DNA of 17,215 nt, taken from NCBI GenBank assembly GCA_021604825.1, contig BQJS01000095.1:1-17215 (forward strand). Direction: 5' to 3'. Under the pieces are notes generated by a model. That model was given only the letters and a program-made list of their open reading frames with translations. It did not search any database and had not been told where the DNA came from. The number at the start of each line of letters is the position of its first letter. The first letter of the stretch is position 1. Below are positions 7,249 to 13,529 of the stretch, piece by piece. A program made the position numbers and the translations under genes. This stretch comes from Phycisphaerae bacterium (GTDB lineage: Bacteria; Planctomycetota; Phycisphaerae; UBA1845).

Positions 7249-8946
7249 GTGCCGATCCGCATCTACAACAGTTTGAGCAATTCCAAAGAATCGTTTGAGA
7301 CCATCGAACCCGGAAAGGTGGGGATGTACCTCTGCGGGCCAACGGTTTACAAACCGTCGCACATTGGCCATGCGGTGGGCCCGGTCATCTTCGATACGAT
7401 CAAGCGATACCTCACGATCTTCCACGGATACAAGGTCAACTGGGTCGTGAACATCACCGATGTGGAAGACAAGCTCATCGCCGAAGCCAACGTCCAAGGC
7501 ATCGGCGTATTCGAGTTGGCCCAGCGCGTCGAACAAAACTATCACGATGCGCTCGCAGCCCTCGCCGTTGATGGCGTGGATCACTTTCCAAAAGCGTCAG
7601 AAAACATCGCCGAAATCATATCGATGATCGAAACGTTGATATCGACGGACTACGCTTACGTGGTTGGCGGCGACGTATACTTCAACGTCACCAATGACGA
7701 CGATTACGGCAAGCTTTCTAACCGCAACCCGGACGACCAGACCGGTCACCGCGAACTCGCGAGCGGGCCTAAGAAGCATCCCGGCGACTTCGCCCTATGG
7801 AAACAGGCCCGCGAGGACGAGCCGGATGCCGTCAAGTACGATTCCCCATGGGGTAAAGGCCGACCCGGATGGCACATCGAATGCTCGGCGATGTCGAAAA
7901 GGATTCTCGGCGATTCGTTTGACATCCATGGCGGCGGATTGGATCTGATCTTCCCGCATCATGAAAACGAAATCGCTCAGTCGGAATCCTGCACGCACAA
8001 ACCGTTCGCCAAGTACTGGATGCACCATGGCCTAACACGCTTCAACACAAAAAAGGTCAGCAAGTCCGACCCCGAAATGCAAGCCGCGTTGGCCGCGATG
8101 ACGCTCAGCAAATTGCTTGAGGAATACTCGGGCGAGTTGCTGCGGTTCTTTATCATCTCCACGCAATACCGTAGCCCCATCGAATATTCGCCAGCAGAGT
8201 TGGCCGGCAAGAAAAAGGGGCTGACGTCGTTCCACCGATTGTTCAAACGAGTCAACGATCTTGGCGCAGGCGATGTTTACGATGCACCGTCAGCCGCCGA
8301 CACAAGCACGTTCAAAATCGACCCGCAAGATCTCGGTGATCCAGCGATCGAGTTAGCCGCCTCAGTGGCCCACGCCCGTGACCGATTTCAAACGGCGATG
8401 GACGATGACTTCAATACTGCGGCTGCGACAGCGGTCCTGTTTGAACTGACCAACGATGTAAATCGCTTCATCGAAGTGAAGGGGCTGGAATCCTCCGATG
8501 ATAGTGCGGGCAAACAATTTGCGTTGAAAGCGGCACATGCTCTCGCCGCATTGGGGCAATCATTGGGGGTATTCTTGTCAGCGCCCGAGGTGGCGGCTGG
8601 TGGCGACGCACTGGTTGGCCAACTGATCGACGCTCTGCTGGAAGTCCGAAGCGCCTGCCGCACCGAAAAATGCTTCGAGCTAGCCGATCAGGTCCGCGAT
8701 CAGCTAAACGCACTCAACGTGTTGGTCGAGGACAAACCCTCCGGGGCGACGTGGTCGATTGAGAAGTCGTCGGACGATCTTCAATCGAAGCTCGTCGAAG
8801 CCCACATCCAGACACGATTGGCAAGCAAAGCCGCCAAGAACTTCACGTTGTCAGATATGATCCGCGATCGCCTGGCGAGCATCGGAGTGACGTTGGAAGA
8901 CCGAGCCGGCGGCACGACTTGGGAGTTGACCGAAAGCCAATCGTAG
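7249..8946 (+). CDS. cysS: Cysteine--tRNA ligase with a duplicated C-terminal segment
   Basis: 565 residues from a GTG start. It charges tRNA-Cys. Zinc ligands are C29, C212, H237 and E241, matching the E. coli set (C28, C209, H234, E238). The HIGH motif is H38-I-G-H41. The KMSKS loop reads KVSKS (269-273), with Val replacing Met. The enzyme is about 100 residues longer than the usual 460. Part of the excess is a C-terminal tandem duplication: residues 475-502 and 531-558 are two 28-residue copies of the segment that normally ends CysRS (F-x-L-x-D-x-x-R-D-x-L ... V-x-x-E-D ... G-x-T-W), 12 of 28 identical and 56 residues apart. The TAG stop (8944-8946) lies in the GTAG head of a REP palindrome. 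No strong Shine-Dalgarno sequence precedes the GTG. Confidence 0.96.
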   Translation: MPIRIYNSLSNSKESFETIEPGKVGMYLCGPTVYKPSHIGHAVGPVIFDTIKRYLTIFHGYKVNWVVNITDVEDKLIAEANVQGIGVFELAQRVEQNYHDALAALAVDGVDHFPKASENIAEIISMIETLISTDYAYVVGGDVYFNVTNDDDYGKLSNRNPDDQTGHRELASGPKKHPGDFALWKQAREDEPDAVKYDSPWGKGRPGWHIECSAMSKRILGDSFDIHGGGLDLIFPHHENEIAQSESCTHKPFAKYWMHHGLTRFNTKKVSKSDPEMQAALAAMTLSKLLEEYSGELLRFFIISTQYRSPIEYSPAELAGKKKGLTSFHRLFKRVNDLGAGDVYDAPSAADTSTFKIDPQDLGDPAIELAASVAHARDRFQTAMDDDFNTAAATAVLFELTNDVNRFIEVKGLESSDDSAGKQFALKAAHALAALGQSLGVFLSAPEVAAGGDALVGQLIDALLEVRSACRTEKCFELADQVRDQLNALNVLVEDKPSGATWSIEKSSDDLQSKLVEAHIQTRLASKAAKNFTLSDMIRDRLASIGVTLEDRAGGTTWELTESQS

Positions 8947-9008
8947 GGTGGGCCGTGCCCACCAAGTTGGTAAACATGCGTACGGCGGTGGGCACGGCCC
9001 ACCCTACG
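8942..9008. repeat. REP/iREP palindrome (BIME-like), copy 1
   Basis: Two perfect 22-bp arms (8942-8963 and 8987-9008) surround a 23-nt loop. Each arm, read inward, is C, then GTAG, then a 17-nt mini-hairpin: GGTGGGC, loop CGT, GCCCACC. A GTAG tetranucleotide followed by a short GC-rich hairpin is the known layout of REP units recognised by REP-associated tyrosine transposases (RAYT, TnpA-REP); two in inverted orientation form a BIME. The element sits between convergent genes, gives cysS its stop codon and may work as a bidirectional terminator, although there is no T tract. The same arms recur at 14224-14289. Confidence 0.85.
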
Positions 9009-9027
9009 GGCATTCACGCGACATCGA

Positions 9028-9771
9028 TCAACTACGCCGGATACTCTCCCTCAGCGTCCACGCTTCTTTGAACGCCCGAATAATCACCCGAAGATTGCCG
9101 CCAGTACTTTCGCCAGATTTGCGCGGATAATGCGTCACACCTGTTTGCACGATGTCATAACCCTGTCGCTCCGCGCGGGCGAGCATCTCCGTATCAATCA
9201 ACGCACCGTCGCTCTTGAGTTCGATCTGATCAATTAAGGCTTTGGGATAGAGCTTAAACGCGCAATCAATGTCCTTAATCCGCAAACCAAACATCACCCG
9301 CATCAATCTGCCCCAAAGCCAACCATTGAGCTTACGAAGGGTCGTGTCCTTCCGATTGACACGGTACGGGCTGACAACCCGTTCTTCAGACGCCAACGCG
9401 ATCACGCGATCTAACTCATTCAAATCAAACTGCCCGTCACCATCGGTGTAGAAAATCCAGTCCTTCGTCGCACTGCGAAAACCGAGCTTCAGCGCCGATC
9501 CGTACCCGCCGTTCGTTTCGTTGTGTACCGCCCTGATTATATCCCGATGCTCAGCCGCCAACCGATCGATCAACTCGGCCGTCCCATCTGAACTGCCGTC
9601 GTCAACCAGAATCACTTCGAGGTCATCGGTAAACCGTCGCCCCACTTCAATGGCAGACGCAGCCAATGCTTCGACGTGATCCACTTCATTGTAGAAGGGA
9701 AAGAAGATCGTCAGGCTATCAAGATGCAATGGCTCGGTGTTTGTCAAAGATGGACCTGTCGGCTGAAACAT
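9028..9771 (-). CDS. Family 2 glycosyltransferase, dolichyl-phosphate mannose synthase-like
   Basis: 247 residues, with a GT-A fold catalytic domain only and no membrane helix in view. Motifs in order: N-terminal strand 'LTIFFPFYNE' (19-29), VDDGSSDGT (56-64) for nucleotide-sugar binding, GGYGSALKLGF (88-98), the metal-binding DxD as TDGDGQFD (109-116), and DIDCAFKLY (167-175), which is typical of the DPM1-like subgroup. It probably transfers a sugar from a nucleotide donor to a polyprenyl phosphate or another acceptor at the membrane; donor and acceptor cannot be read from the sequence. The ATG at 9771 has no clear Shine-Dalgarno sequence. It lies 62 nt downstream of the zinc-ribbon bactofilin gene on the same strand and converges on cysS, with the REP palindrome just past its end. 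Confidence 0.9.
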   Translation of the reverse strand: MFQPTGPSLTNTEPLHLDSLTIFFPFYNEVDHVEALAASAIEVGRRFTDDLEVILVDDGSSDGTAELIDRLAAEHRDIIRAVHNETNGGYGSALKLGFRSATKDWIFYTDGDGQFDLNELDRVIALASEERVVSPYRVNRKDTTLRKLNGWLWGRLMRVMFGLRIKDIDCAFKLYPKALIDQIELKSDGALIDTEMLARAERQGYDIVQTGVTHYPRKSGESTGGNLRVIIRAFKEAWTLRESIRRS

Positions 9772-9803
9772 GGAAACGAATTCTGAGCGTTTCGCATGTT
9801 AAC

Positions 9804-9815
9804 TGACGATCGTCA
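9804..9815. promoter_or_regulatory. 12-bp perfect palindrome TGACGATCGTCA
   Basis: It lies between the end of the zinc-ribbon bactofilin gene and the start of the glycosyltransferase gene, about 33 nt before the latter. The size and perfect symmetry suit a dimeric DNA-binding protein; as RNA it could form only a 4-bp stem. No second copy was noticed in the window, so its role as an operator is a guess. Confidence 0.3.
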
Positions 9816-9833
9816 CGCGTGGTAGTTGCAAGC

Positions 9834-10125
9834 TTACTTGGATGCAGCAGCGGATTTGCGGCGGGTGCTGATCGCCTTGACTGTTGTGGATTTAACTTTG
9901 GTGGATTTGGTTTTTGCGGTGGATTCGCTGGTTGACGACTTGGCCGCAGATCTTGTGGTGATTTTCTTGACTGGCGTTTTCTTTGTTTCCGTTTTCTTGG
10001 CGGCGACCTTTCTCGTCGTCACCTTCTTGACGCCGTCTTTTTTTGCGGCCACTTTCTTCGTTGCGACTTTTTTCTTGGTAGTTTTCTTGGCGGCGGTCTT
10101 CTTCGCTGGTAGCTCTATTTCCAAA
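9834..10125 (-). repeat. Low-complexity coding tract (Lys/Ala/Thr repeats)
   Basis: The 3' third of the zinc-ribbon bactofilin gene consists of degenerate repeats of Lys-Lys, Ala-Ala-Lys-Lys and Thr-Lys-Lys codons, seen on the + strand as recurrent ttctt/cttgg-like runs. Such tracts are prone to length variation by slippage or recombination. Confidence 0.7.
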
Positions 10126-10655
10126 GCGTCTGCCGTCGCAATTGTCGTTTTCTTAATAGCGCTCGTCGTGCTGACTTTCTTGACACCATTGGTGGACGTG
10201 GTTCGGGTGCTTGATTGAGCGGGAACAGCCAATTCCGCGGGCTTCGGTTCTTCGGGTGCAACGGTGGTTGGGCGAATTTCGCAGTAACCATCGAACTGCG
10301 CGCCTTGCACGACAATCAACGACGTCGCTTTCAAGCTGCCTTCGAGCGATCCTGTTGATGTGACTTCAACCTTGCCTCGGGCTTCGACTTTGCCGTTGAC
10401 TTTGCCTTTGACGGTGAGACTGTTGGATTGAATGGGTGCGGCGACACGCCCGCGTTTCTCGACTGAAACATCACCGCAGGTCGCGTAACCTTTGACGGCT
10501 TGGTACGACTTGATGATGTAGTTTTCGAGGATTAAGCGTTTACGACAGTGGGCGCAAAAGACCGACATCGCTCGGGCAGCAACCTCATTGGCACCGCCGC
10601 AATGCGTGCAATTGACGATCTTCGTCTTGGCTTTCCTTAGCCCATTCACCGGCAT
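9834..10655 (-). CDS. Zinc-ribbon/bactofilin protein with a histone H1-like Lys/Ala tail
   Basis: 273 residues from the ATG at 10655. An in-frame TTG at 10673 would add six residues but has no ribosome binding site. There are three parts. Residues 16-37 form a zinc ribbon (C16-T-H-C19, C34-A-H-C37). Residues about 56-128 are a bactofilin-type repeat region (GDVSVEKRGRVAAPI, LTVKGKVNGKVEARGKVEV, GSLEGSLKA), expected to form a short right-handed beta-helix that polymerises. From about residue 157 to the end comes a basic, low-complexity tail rich in Lys, Ala, Thr and Ser with many AAKK/TKK repeats and no aromatic residue. Such tails resemble bacterial histone H1-like proteins that bind DNA. A separate canonical bactofilin lies upstream. 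I infer a cytoskeletal scaffold that may bind nucleic acid or the nucleoid. Domain calls are from motif reading only. Confidence 0.8.
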   Translation of the reverse strand: MPVNGLRKAKTKIVNCTHCGGANEVAARAMSVFCAHCRKRLILENYIIKSYQAVKGYATCGDVSVEKRGRVAAPIQSNSLTVKGKVNGKVEARGKVEVTSTGSLEGSLKATSLIVVQGAQFDGYCEIRPTTVAPEEPKPAELAVPAQSSTRTTSTNGVKKVSTTSAIKKTTIATADALEIELPAKKTAAKKTTKKKVATKKVAAKKDGVKKVTTRKVAAKKTETKKTPVKKITTRSAAKSSTSESTAKTKSTKVKSTTVKAISTRRKSAAASK

Positions 10656-10727
10656 CCATTCCGGGTACGGCAATGTCGTTTACGCGCCGAAACGCGACCG
10701 TCCTTTACGTCTTCAAATCTGCCCAAC

Positions 10728-10761
10728 CTGGCTCAGGGAACTGATTCGCTGGCTCAGGGAA
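10728..10761. repeat. 13-bp direct repeat, period 21
   Basis: CTGGCTCAGGGAA occurs at 10728-10740 and again at 10749-10761, exactly 21 bp (two helical turns) apart. It lies upstream of the zinc-ribbon bactofilin gene, downstream of its possible promoter. Same-face spacing would suit a protein-binding site; chance or a decayed duplication is also possible. Confidence 0.6.
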
Positions 10762-10822
10762 ACCACTTGCCCATTCGCCGGAAACCCAGCAACTGGCCCA
10801 TTCCCCATACCTAGCCCATTTA

Positions 10823-10851
10823 TCAATAGCAGGGATAAATCCACATGACAA
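10823..10851 (-). promoter_or_regulatory. Possible promoter for the zinc-ribbon bactofilin gene
   Basis: On the - strand: TTGTCA (10851-10846), a 17-nt spacer, then TATTGA (10828-10823) preceded by TGC, an extended -10-like context. The -35 matches five of six positions, the -10 only three. It would leave a leader of about 160 nt that includes the 13-bp direct repeat. Confidence 0.35.
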
Positions 10852-10938
10852 GAAGAATCTTCCCGCCATAAGGCCAAACTGCCGAATTTCTGCCCATCGA
10901 TTCCACCCGCGTGCAATCAGGGCAAAGACCCCAGCGAG

Positions 10939-10956
10939 TTTGCTTGGCCGAGCAAA
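10939..10956 (-). terminator. Hairpin just after the small bactofilin gene
   Basis: TTTGCT and AGCAAA form a 6-bp perfect stem (a seventh G-T pair is possible) with a short GC-rich loop. It begins 10 nt past the stop codon. There is no T tract, so it would be a weak terminator or an mRNA 3'-end stabiliser. Confidence 0.35.
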
Positions 10957-10965
10957 TTCTAACGC

Positions 10966-11382
10966 CTAGCGTTTGCCAGCCATTGCGGGTTCCGGAGTCG
11001 CTGATTTGCCCTTGGGAGCGGGAGCCGCTTGCCCGTTGGACTTGCTGTCCTTGGCACCGACCACAACGTGGCCGCTGAACATCGCACCGTCAGCCACTTC
11101 CAAACGTGCGGTTCGCATGTCACCTTCGAGATGGGCTGACGCGCTCAGCTTCACCTTGCCAGTCGCTTCGAGGTTCCCGGTCATCACGCCGTCGATCTTG
11201 ACCGTGCCTGCTTTGACATCGCCAGCCAGGTTCGCACCTTCGGCAATGAGCAAGTCACCCTTGCTGTCGATCTCGCCCTCGAACTTGCCAAGCAGACGCA
11301 TGCCCTTTTGAAACTTAAGCTCGCCTTTGAACGAAGCATCGGGACCAATGACGGTGGGATAGTCGTTGTTCGGATCAGCCAT
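10966..11382 (-). CDS. Bactofilin (polymer-forming cytoskeletal protein)
   Basis: 138 residues, typical for the family. After a short N-terminal segment, a run of beta-helix-type repeats covers residues about 12-110 (GPDASFKGELKF, GKFEGEIDSKGDLLIAEGANLAGDVKAGTVKIDGVMTGNLEA...). The tail is flexible and Ala/Pro/Lys-rich. Bactofilins self-assemble without nucleotide into non-polar filaments that act as scaffolds for cell-wall or polar proteins. The ATG at 11382 is set by a near-perfect ribosome binding site (AAGGAGG, about 9 nt upstream). A good promoter lies at 11497-11468, giving a leader of roughly 75-80 nt. The larger zinc-ribbon bactofilin gene follows on the same strand 310 nt downstream, so the two may co-assemble. 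Confidence 0.95.
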   Translation of the reverse strand: MADPNNDYPTVIGPDASFKGELKFQKGMRLLGKFEGEIDSKGDLLIAEGANLAGDVKAGTVKIDGVMTGNLEATGKVKLSASAHLEGDMRTARLEVADGAMFSGHVVVGAKDSKSNGQAAPAPKGKSATPEPAMAGKR

Positions 11383-11467
11383 GTCTTCAAACCTCCTTGT
11401 TTGGAGTTGCGTTGTCGGTGTGTGGGCCAGTCAACCAGACCCGTTGGCGTTGCTGCCCAAGAGTTCA

Positions 11468-11497
11468 TTTATATCCCGCTCCACCACCTTACGTCAA
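11468..11497 (-). promoter_or_regulatory. Sigma-70-like promoter of the bactofilin gene
   Basis: On the - strand: TTGACG (11497-11492), an 18-nt spacer, then TATAAA (11473-11468). Each hexamer matches five of six consensus positions. The transcript would start near 11461, about 79 nt before the ATG. This is the best promoter match I found in the window. Confidence 0.7.
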
Positions 11498-11503
11498 CGC
11501 CTT

Positions 11504-11557
11504 AGACACACCAACTTCGCGCGATCGCTCTGCAAAAAAGAGCAAAGACACACCAAC
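11504..11557. promoter_or_regulatory. Two 12-bp direct repeats upstream of the bactofilin promoter (possible activator sites)
   Basis: AGACACACCAAC lies at 11504-11515 and again at 11546-11557 (GTTGGTGTGTCT on the - strand). The period is 42 bp, four helical turns. The nearer copy sits just upstream of the -35 box. Centres fall at about -48 and -90 from the predicted start, positions typical of activator binding. A small inverted repeat (GCTCT/AGAGC) lies between them. Confidence 0.5.
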
Positions 11558-11641
11558 AAATTGAACTCTCGATTCAACCTGACGTGAAGCGCGCTGTGAG
11601 TTGTTTTGAACAGGAAACTAAGTGTCGCGATCGTGGCGGTA

Positions 11642-12148
11642 TTAACCGGGATTTGGGTCGCCACCGCTTTGTTGCGGCGTGCCGGGGTTGGGCGGATGGG
11701 GTCGCGGTTTGGCACGCATCACATGCAAACGGGCCTCGCGAAGCAATTCACCGTTGGAGAGCAATTGCACGCGGTATTGGCCGGCTTCGGGGAAGACCAG
11801 CCCATGAAATTGCAGTGCCAGATTTGCGACGGCCAGCGGTGATTGGAATTCGACCTTCCCTTGTCCCTGCACGAGCGGCTGACGGTTTTCGTTGGAATCG
11901 ACGATGCGAATCATCAAATCTACCGAACCGTGCCCGCTGGTCAGCGACGTATACACCGACAATTGCGGGTGATTCACCGGGAAGTTTGAGGCATGGATGG
12001 CGCTGAATATCCCAATCAACGACTGCTTGCCCGTCACACGATCGGTGATGATCTGGTCGCACACGACCAATGACAGGACTTCGGGTTGGGGTTGGATCTC
12101 TTCCACGGGTCCGATTCTACGGAATCTCCGGGAAATTGCACATGCCAT
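11642..12148 (-). CDS. DUF6941-like family protein
   Basis: 168 residues from the ATG at 12148, where GAAGGGA lies about 9 nt upstream; an internal GTG at 12106 would give 154 residues. The frame stays open up to 12346, but that extension would overlap the divergent sucC start and shows no family-like sequence. The conserved body begins with 'VLSLVVCDQIITDRVTGKQSLIGIFSAI' in pattern, continues with a predicted beta-sandwich (YTSLTSGHGSVDLMIRIVD, PEAGQYRVQLLSNGELL) and ends in a Pro/Gly-rich tail. This resembles DUF6941-type proteins that I associate with planctomycetes: small, cytoplasmic, of unknown function. It is divergent from sucC. Recognition is from memory of the family pattern, and no function is claimed. 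Confidence 0.72.
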   Translation of the reverse strand: MACAISRRFRRIGPVEEIQPQPEVLSLVVCDQIITDRVTGKQSLIGIFSAIHASNFPVNHPQLSVYTSLTSGHGSVDLMIRIVDSNENRQPLVQGQGKVEFQSPLAVANLALQFHGLVFPEAGQYRVQLLSNGELLREARLHVMRAKPRPHPPNPGTPQQSGGDPNPG

Positions 12149-12330
12149 TCGGGTGTCCCTTCGTCGCGGACACCGTGCCCTTGCATTGGTCGCGGGTGGC
12201 CCGTTGCGTTGTGGGCTATTCTTGTCAGAATGCGGGTCGGCCAAGCCACACCCCAACGGCGGAATGCCCAATTTTGCGCTGCAGGGCAGCTTGGACAACG
12301 ATACCGACACCACGAAACCCTCCATCGATC

Positions 12331-12336
12331 GAGGAG
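12331..12336 (+). promoter_or_regulatory. Ribosome binding site that decides the sucC start
   Basis: GAGGAG ends 8 nt before the ATG at 12345. The frame is open back to 11997, but this site and the conserved MKIHEYQA N-terminus mark the real start. Confidence 0.8.
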
Positions 12337-12344
12337 CGATTGCC

Positions 12345-13508
12345 ATGAAGATTCACGAATACCAGGCCCGAGACCTTTTGAGCGATGCTGGCGTCCCTGT
12401 TCCACCCTCATCCGTGGTCGAAACGGTCGCGGAAGCCGTCGATGCCTTCAAGAAAATCGGCTCCACCGTCGTGGTCAAAGCCCAGGTCTTCGCTGGTGGA
12501 CGCGGAAAAGCCGGTTTCGTGAAACTCTGCAAGACGGCTGACGAGGTTAAGGATGCGGCTCAATTCATGCTGACCAATCGCATGGTGTCGAATCAGACCG
12601 GTGCGGAAGGTATCGCCGTCAAGAAGCTTTTGATCGCCGACGCGGTTGATATTGAGTCGGAGTACTACGTCGCGGTCGTGCTGGATCGGGCCAAGCGTGC
12701 CCCAGTGGTAATGGTGTCGCGTGAAGGTGGCGTCGAAATTGAGGTGGTGGCCGAGCGCAATCCGGATGCGATCGTCAAGAAGTGGTTGGACCCGCACCTT
12801 GGACTGATGAACTTCCAGACGGCGCAATTGGTCGAAGCGTTGGGCTTTACCGACAAGCAGCAAGCCAAGGACGCGGCCAAGGTCATTCGCGGGCTCGTCA
12901 AAGTCTTCCTGAATAACGACTGCAGCCTCGCCGAGATCAACCCGCTGGTCCGCACAACTGATGGCAAAGTGCTGGCGATCGACGCGAAGATGAACTTTGA
13001 CGACAGTGCCCTTTTCCGTCATCCGAACTTGACCGAAATGCACGACAAGTCGGAAGAAAACCAAGCCGAACTTCGGGCCAAGGAACATGACCTGACGTAC
13101 ATCGCCCTCGATGGCAATATCGGCTGTCTTGTCAACGGTGCCGGCCTGGCGATGGCCACCATGGACATCATCAAACTCCACGGCGGCGAACCGGCCAACT
13201 TCCTCGACGTCGGCGGCAGCGTCACCAAAGAGGGCGCGGTCGAGGCGTTTAAGATTATCCTCGCCGACGACAAGGTCAAAGGCATCCTCGTCAACATCTT
13301 TGGCGGCATCGCCAAGTGCGACACGATCGCCGAAGCCCTCATCGCCGCCGCCCGCGAAATCGGTTTCAAAGTGCCAGTGGTCGTGCGACTGGAAGGCACC
13401 AACGTAGAACGAGCCCGCGAATTGCTAGCCGAAGCCAACATCGACGTCCTCGTTCCAGCCGACGACCTGACCGACGCGGCCAAGAAGGTCTGCGCCCAAG
13501 TGGCGTAA
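12345..13508 (+). CDS. sucC: Succinate--CoA ligase (ADP/GDP-forming), beta subunit
   Basis: 387 residues, normal length. In the TCA cycle it interconverts succinyl-CoA and succinate with ATP or GTP as a complex with the alpha subunit SucD. The N-terminus [12 protein letters not shown] is the family hallmark. The ATP-grasp region follows ([21 protein letters not shown] with metal-binding Asn; [10 protein letters not shown]). The C-terminal CoA-ligase half includes [26 protein letters not shown] and [17 protein letters not shown]. sucD, which normally follows directly, is absent: the next gene, 21 nt downstream, encodes a queuosine-precursor transporter. sucD must therefore be elsewhere. It is divergent from the DUF6941-like gene across about 196 nt. 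Confidence 0.97.
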   Translation: MKIHEYQARDLLSDAGVPVPPSSVVETVAEAVDAFKKIGSTVVVKAQVFAGGRGKAGFVKLCKTADEVKDAAQFMLTNRMVSNQTGAEGIAVKKLLIADAVDIESEYYVAVVLDRAKRAPVVMVSREGGVEIEVVAERNPDAIVKKWLDPHLGLMNFQTAQLVEALGFTDKQQAKDAAKVIRGLVKVFLNNDCSLAEINPLVRTTDGKVLAIDAKMNFDDSALFRHPNLTEMHDKSEENQAELRAKEHDLTYIALDGNIGCLVNGAGLAMATMDIIKLHGGEPANFLDVGGSVTKEGAVEAFKIILADDKVKGILVNIFGGIAKCDTIAEALIAAAREIGFKVPVVVRLEGTNVERARELLAEANIDVLVPADDLTDAAKKVCAQVA

Positions 13509-13529
13509 TCAATCGCGCACACGCACACG

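Larger units (their letters stand above)
10656..10965 (-). other. 310-nt gap between the two bactofilin genes
   Basis: No convincing gene. Reading on the - strand, it begins with a 6-bp hairpin just after the small bactofilin's stop. A possible promoter (10851-10823) follows, then a 13-bp direct repeat (10761-10749 and 10740-10728), then the start of the zinc-ribbon bactofilin gene. The core word GCCCAT(T) on the + strand appears several times (near 10641, 10769, 10796, 10814 and 10892), giving the region a loosely repetitive look of unknown meaning. Confidence 0.5.

Noticed and set aside
6586..7584. Long open frame (332 codons) on the - strand opposite ispF and the start of cysS
   Set aside because: It is fully antisense to two clearly recognised genes, its product resembles no family, and it has no ribosome binding site. 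It is a by-product of codon bias.
11997..12344. N-terminal extension of sucC to an ATG at 11997
   Set aside because: The conserved SucC N-terminus begins at 12345 with GAGGAG before it. The extension would overlap the divergent DUF6941-like gene.
12149..12346. N-terminal extension of the DUF6941-like protein to 12346
   Set aside because: It would run across the sucC ribosome binding site and start codon and shows no family-like sequence; the ATG at 12148 has its own GAAGGGA.
12408..13181. 257-codon open frame on the - strand opposite sucC
   Set aside because: Antisense shadow of a conserved enzyme gene; the composition is typical of reversed GC-rich codons.
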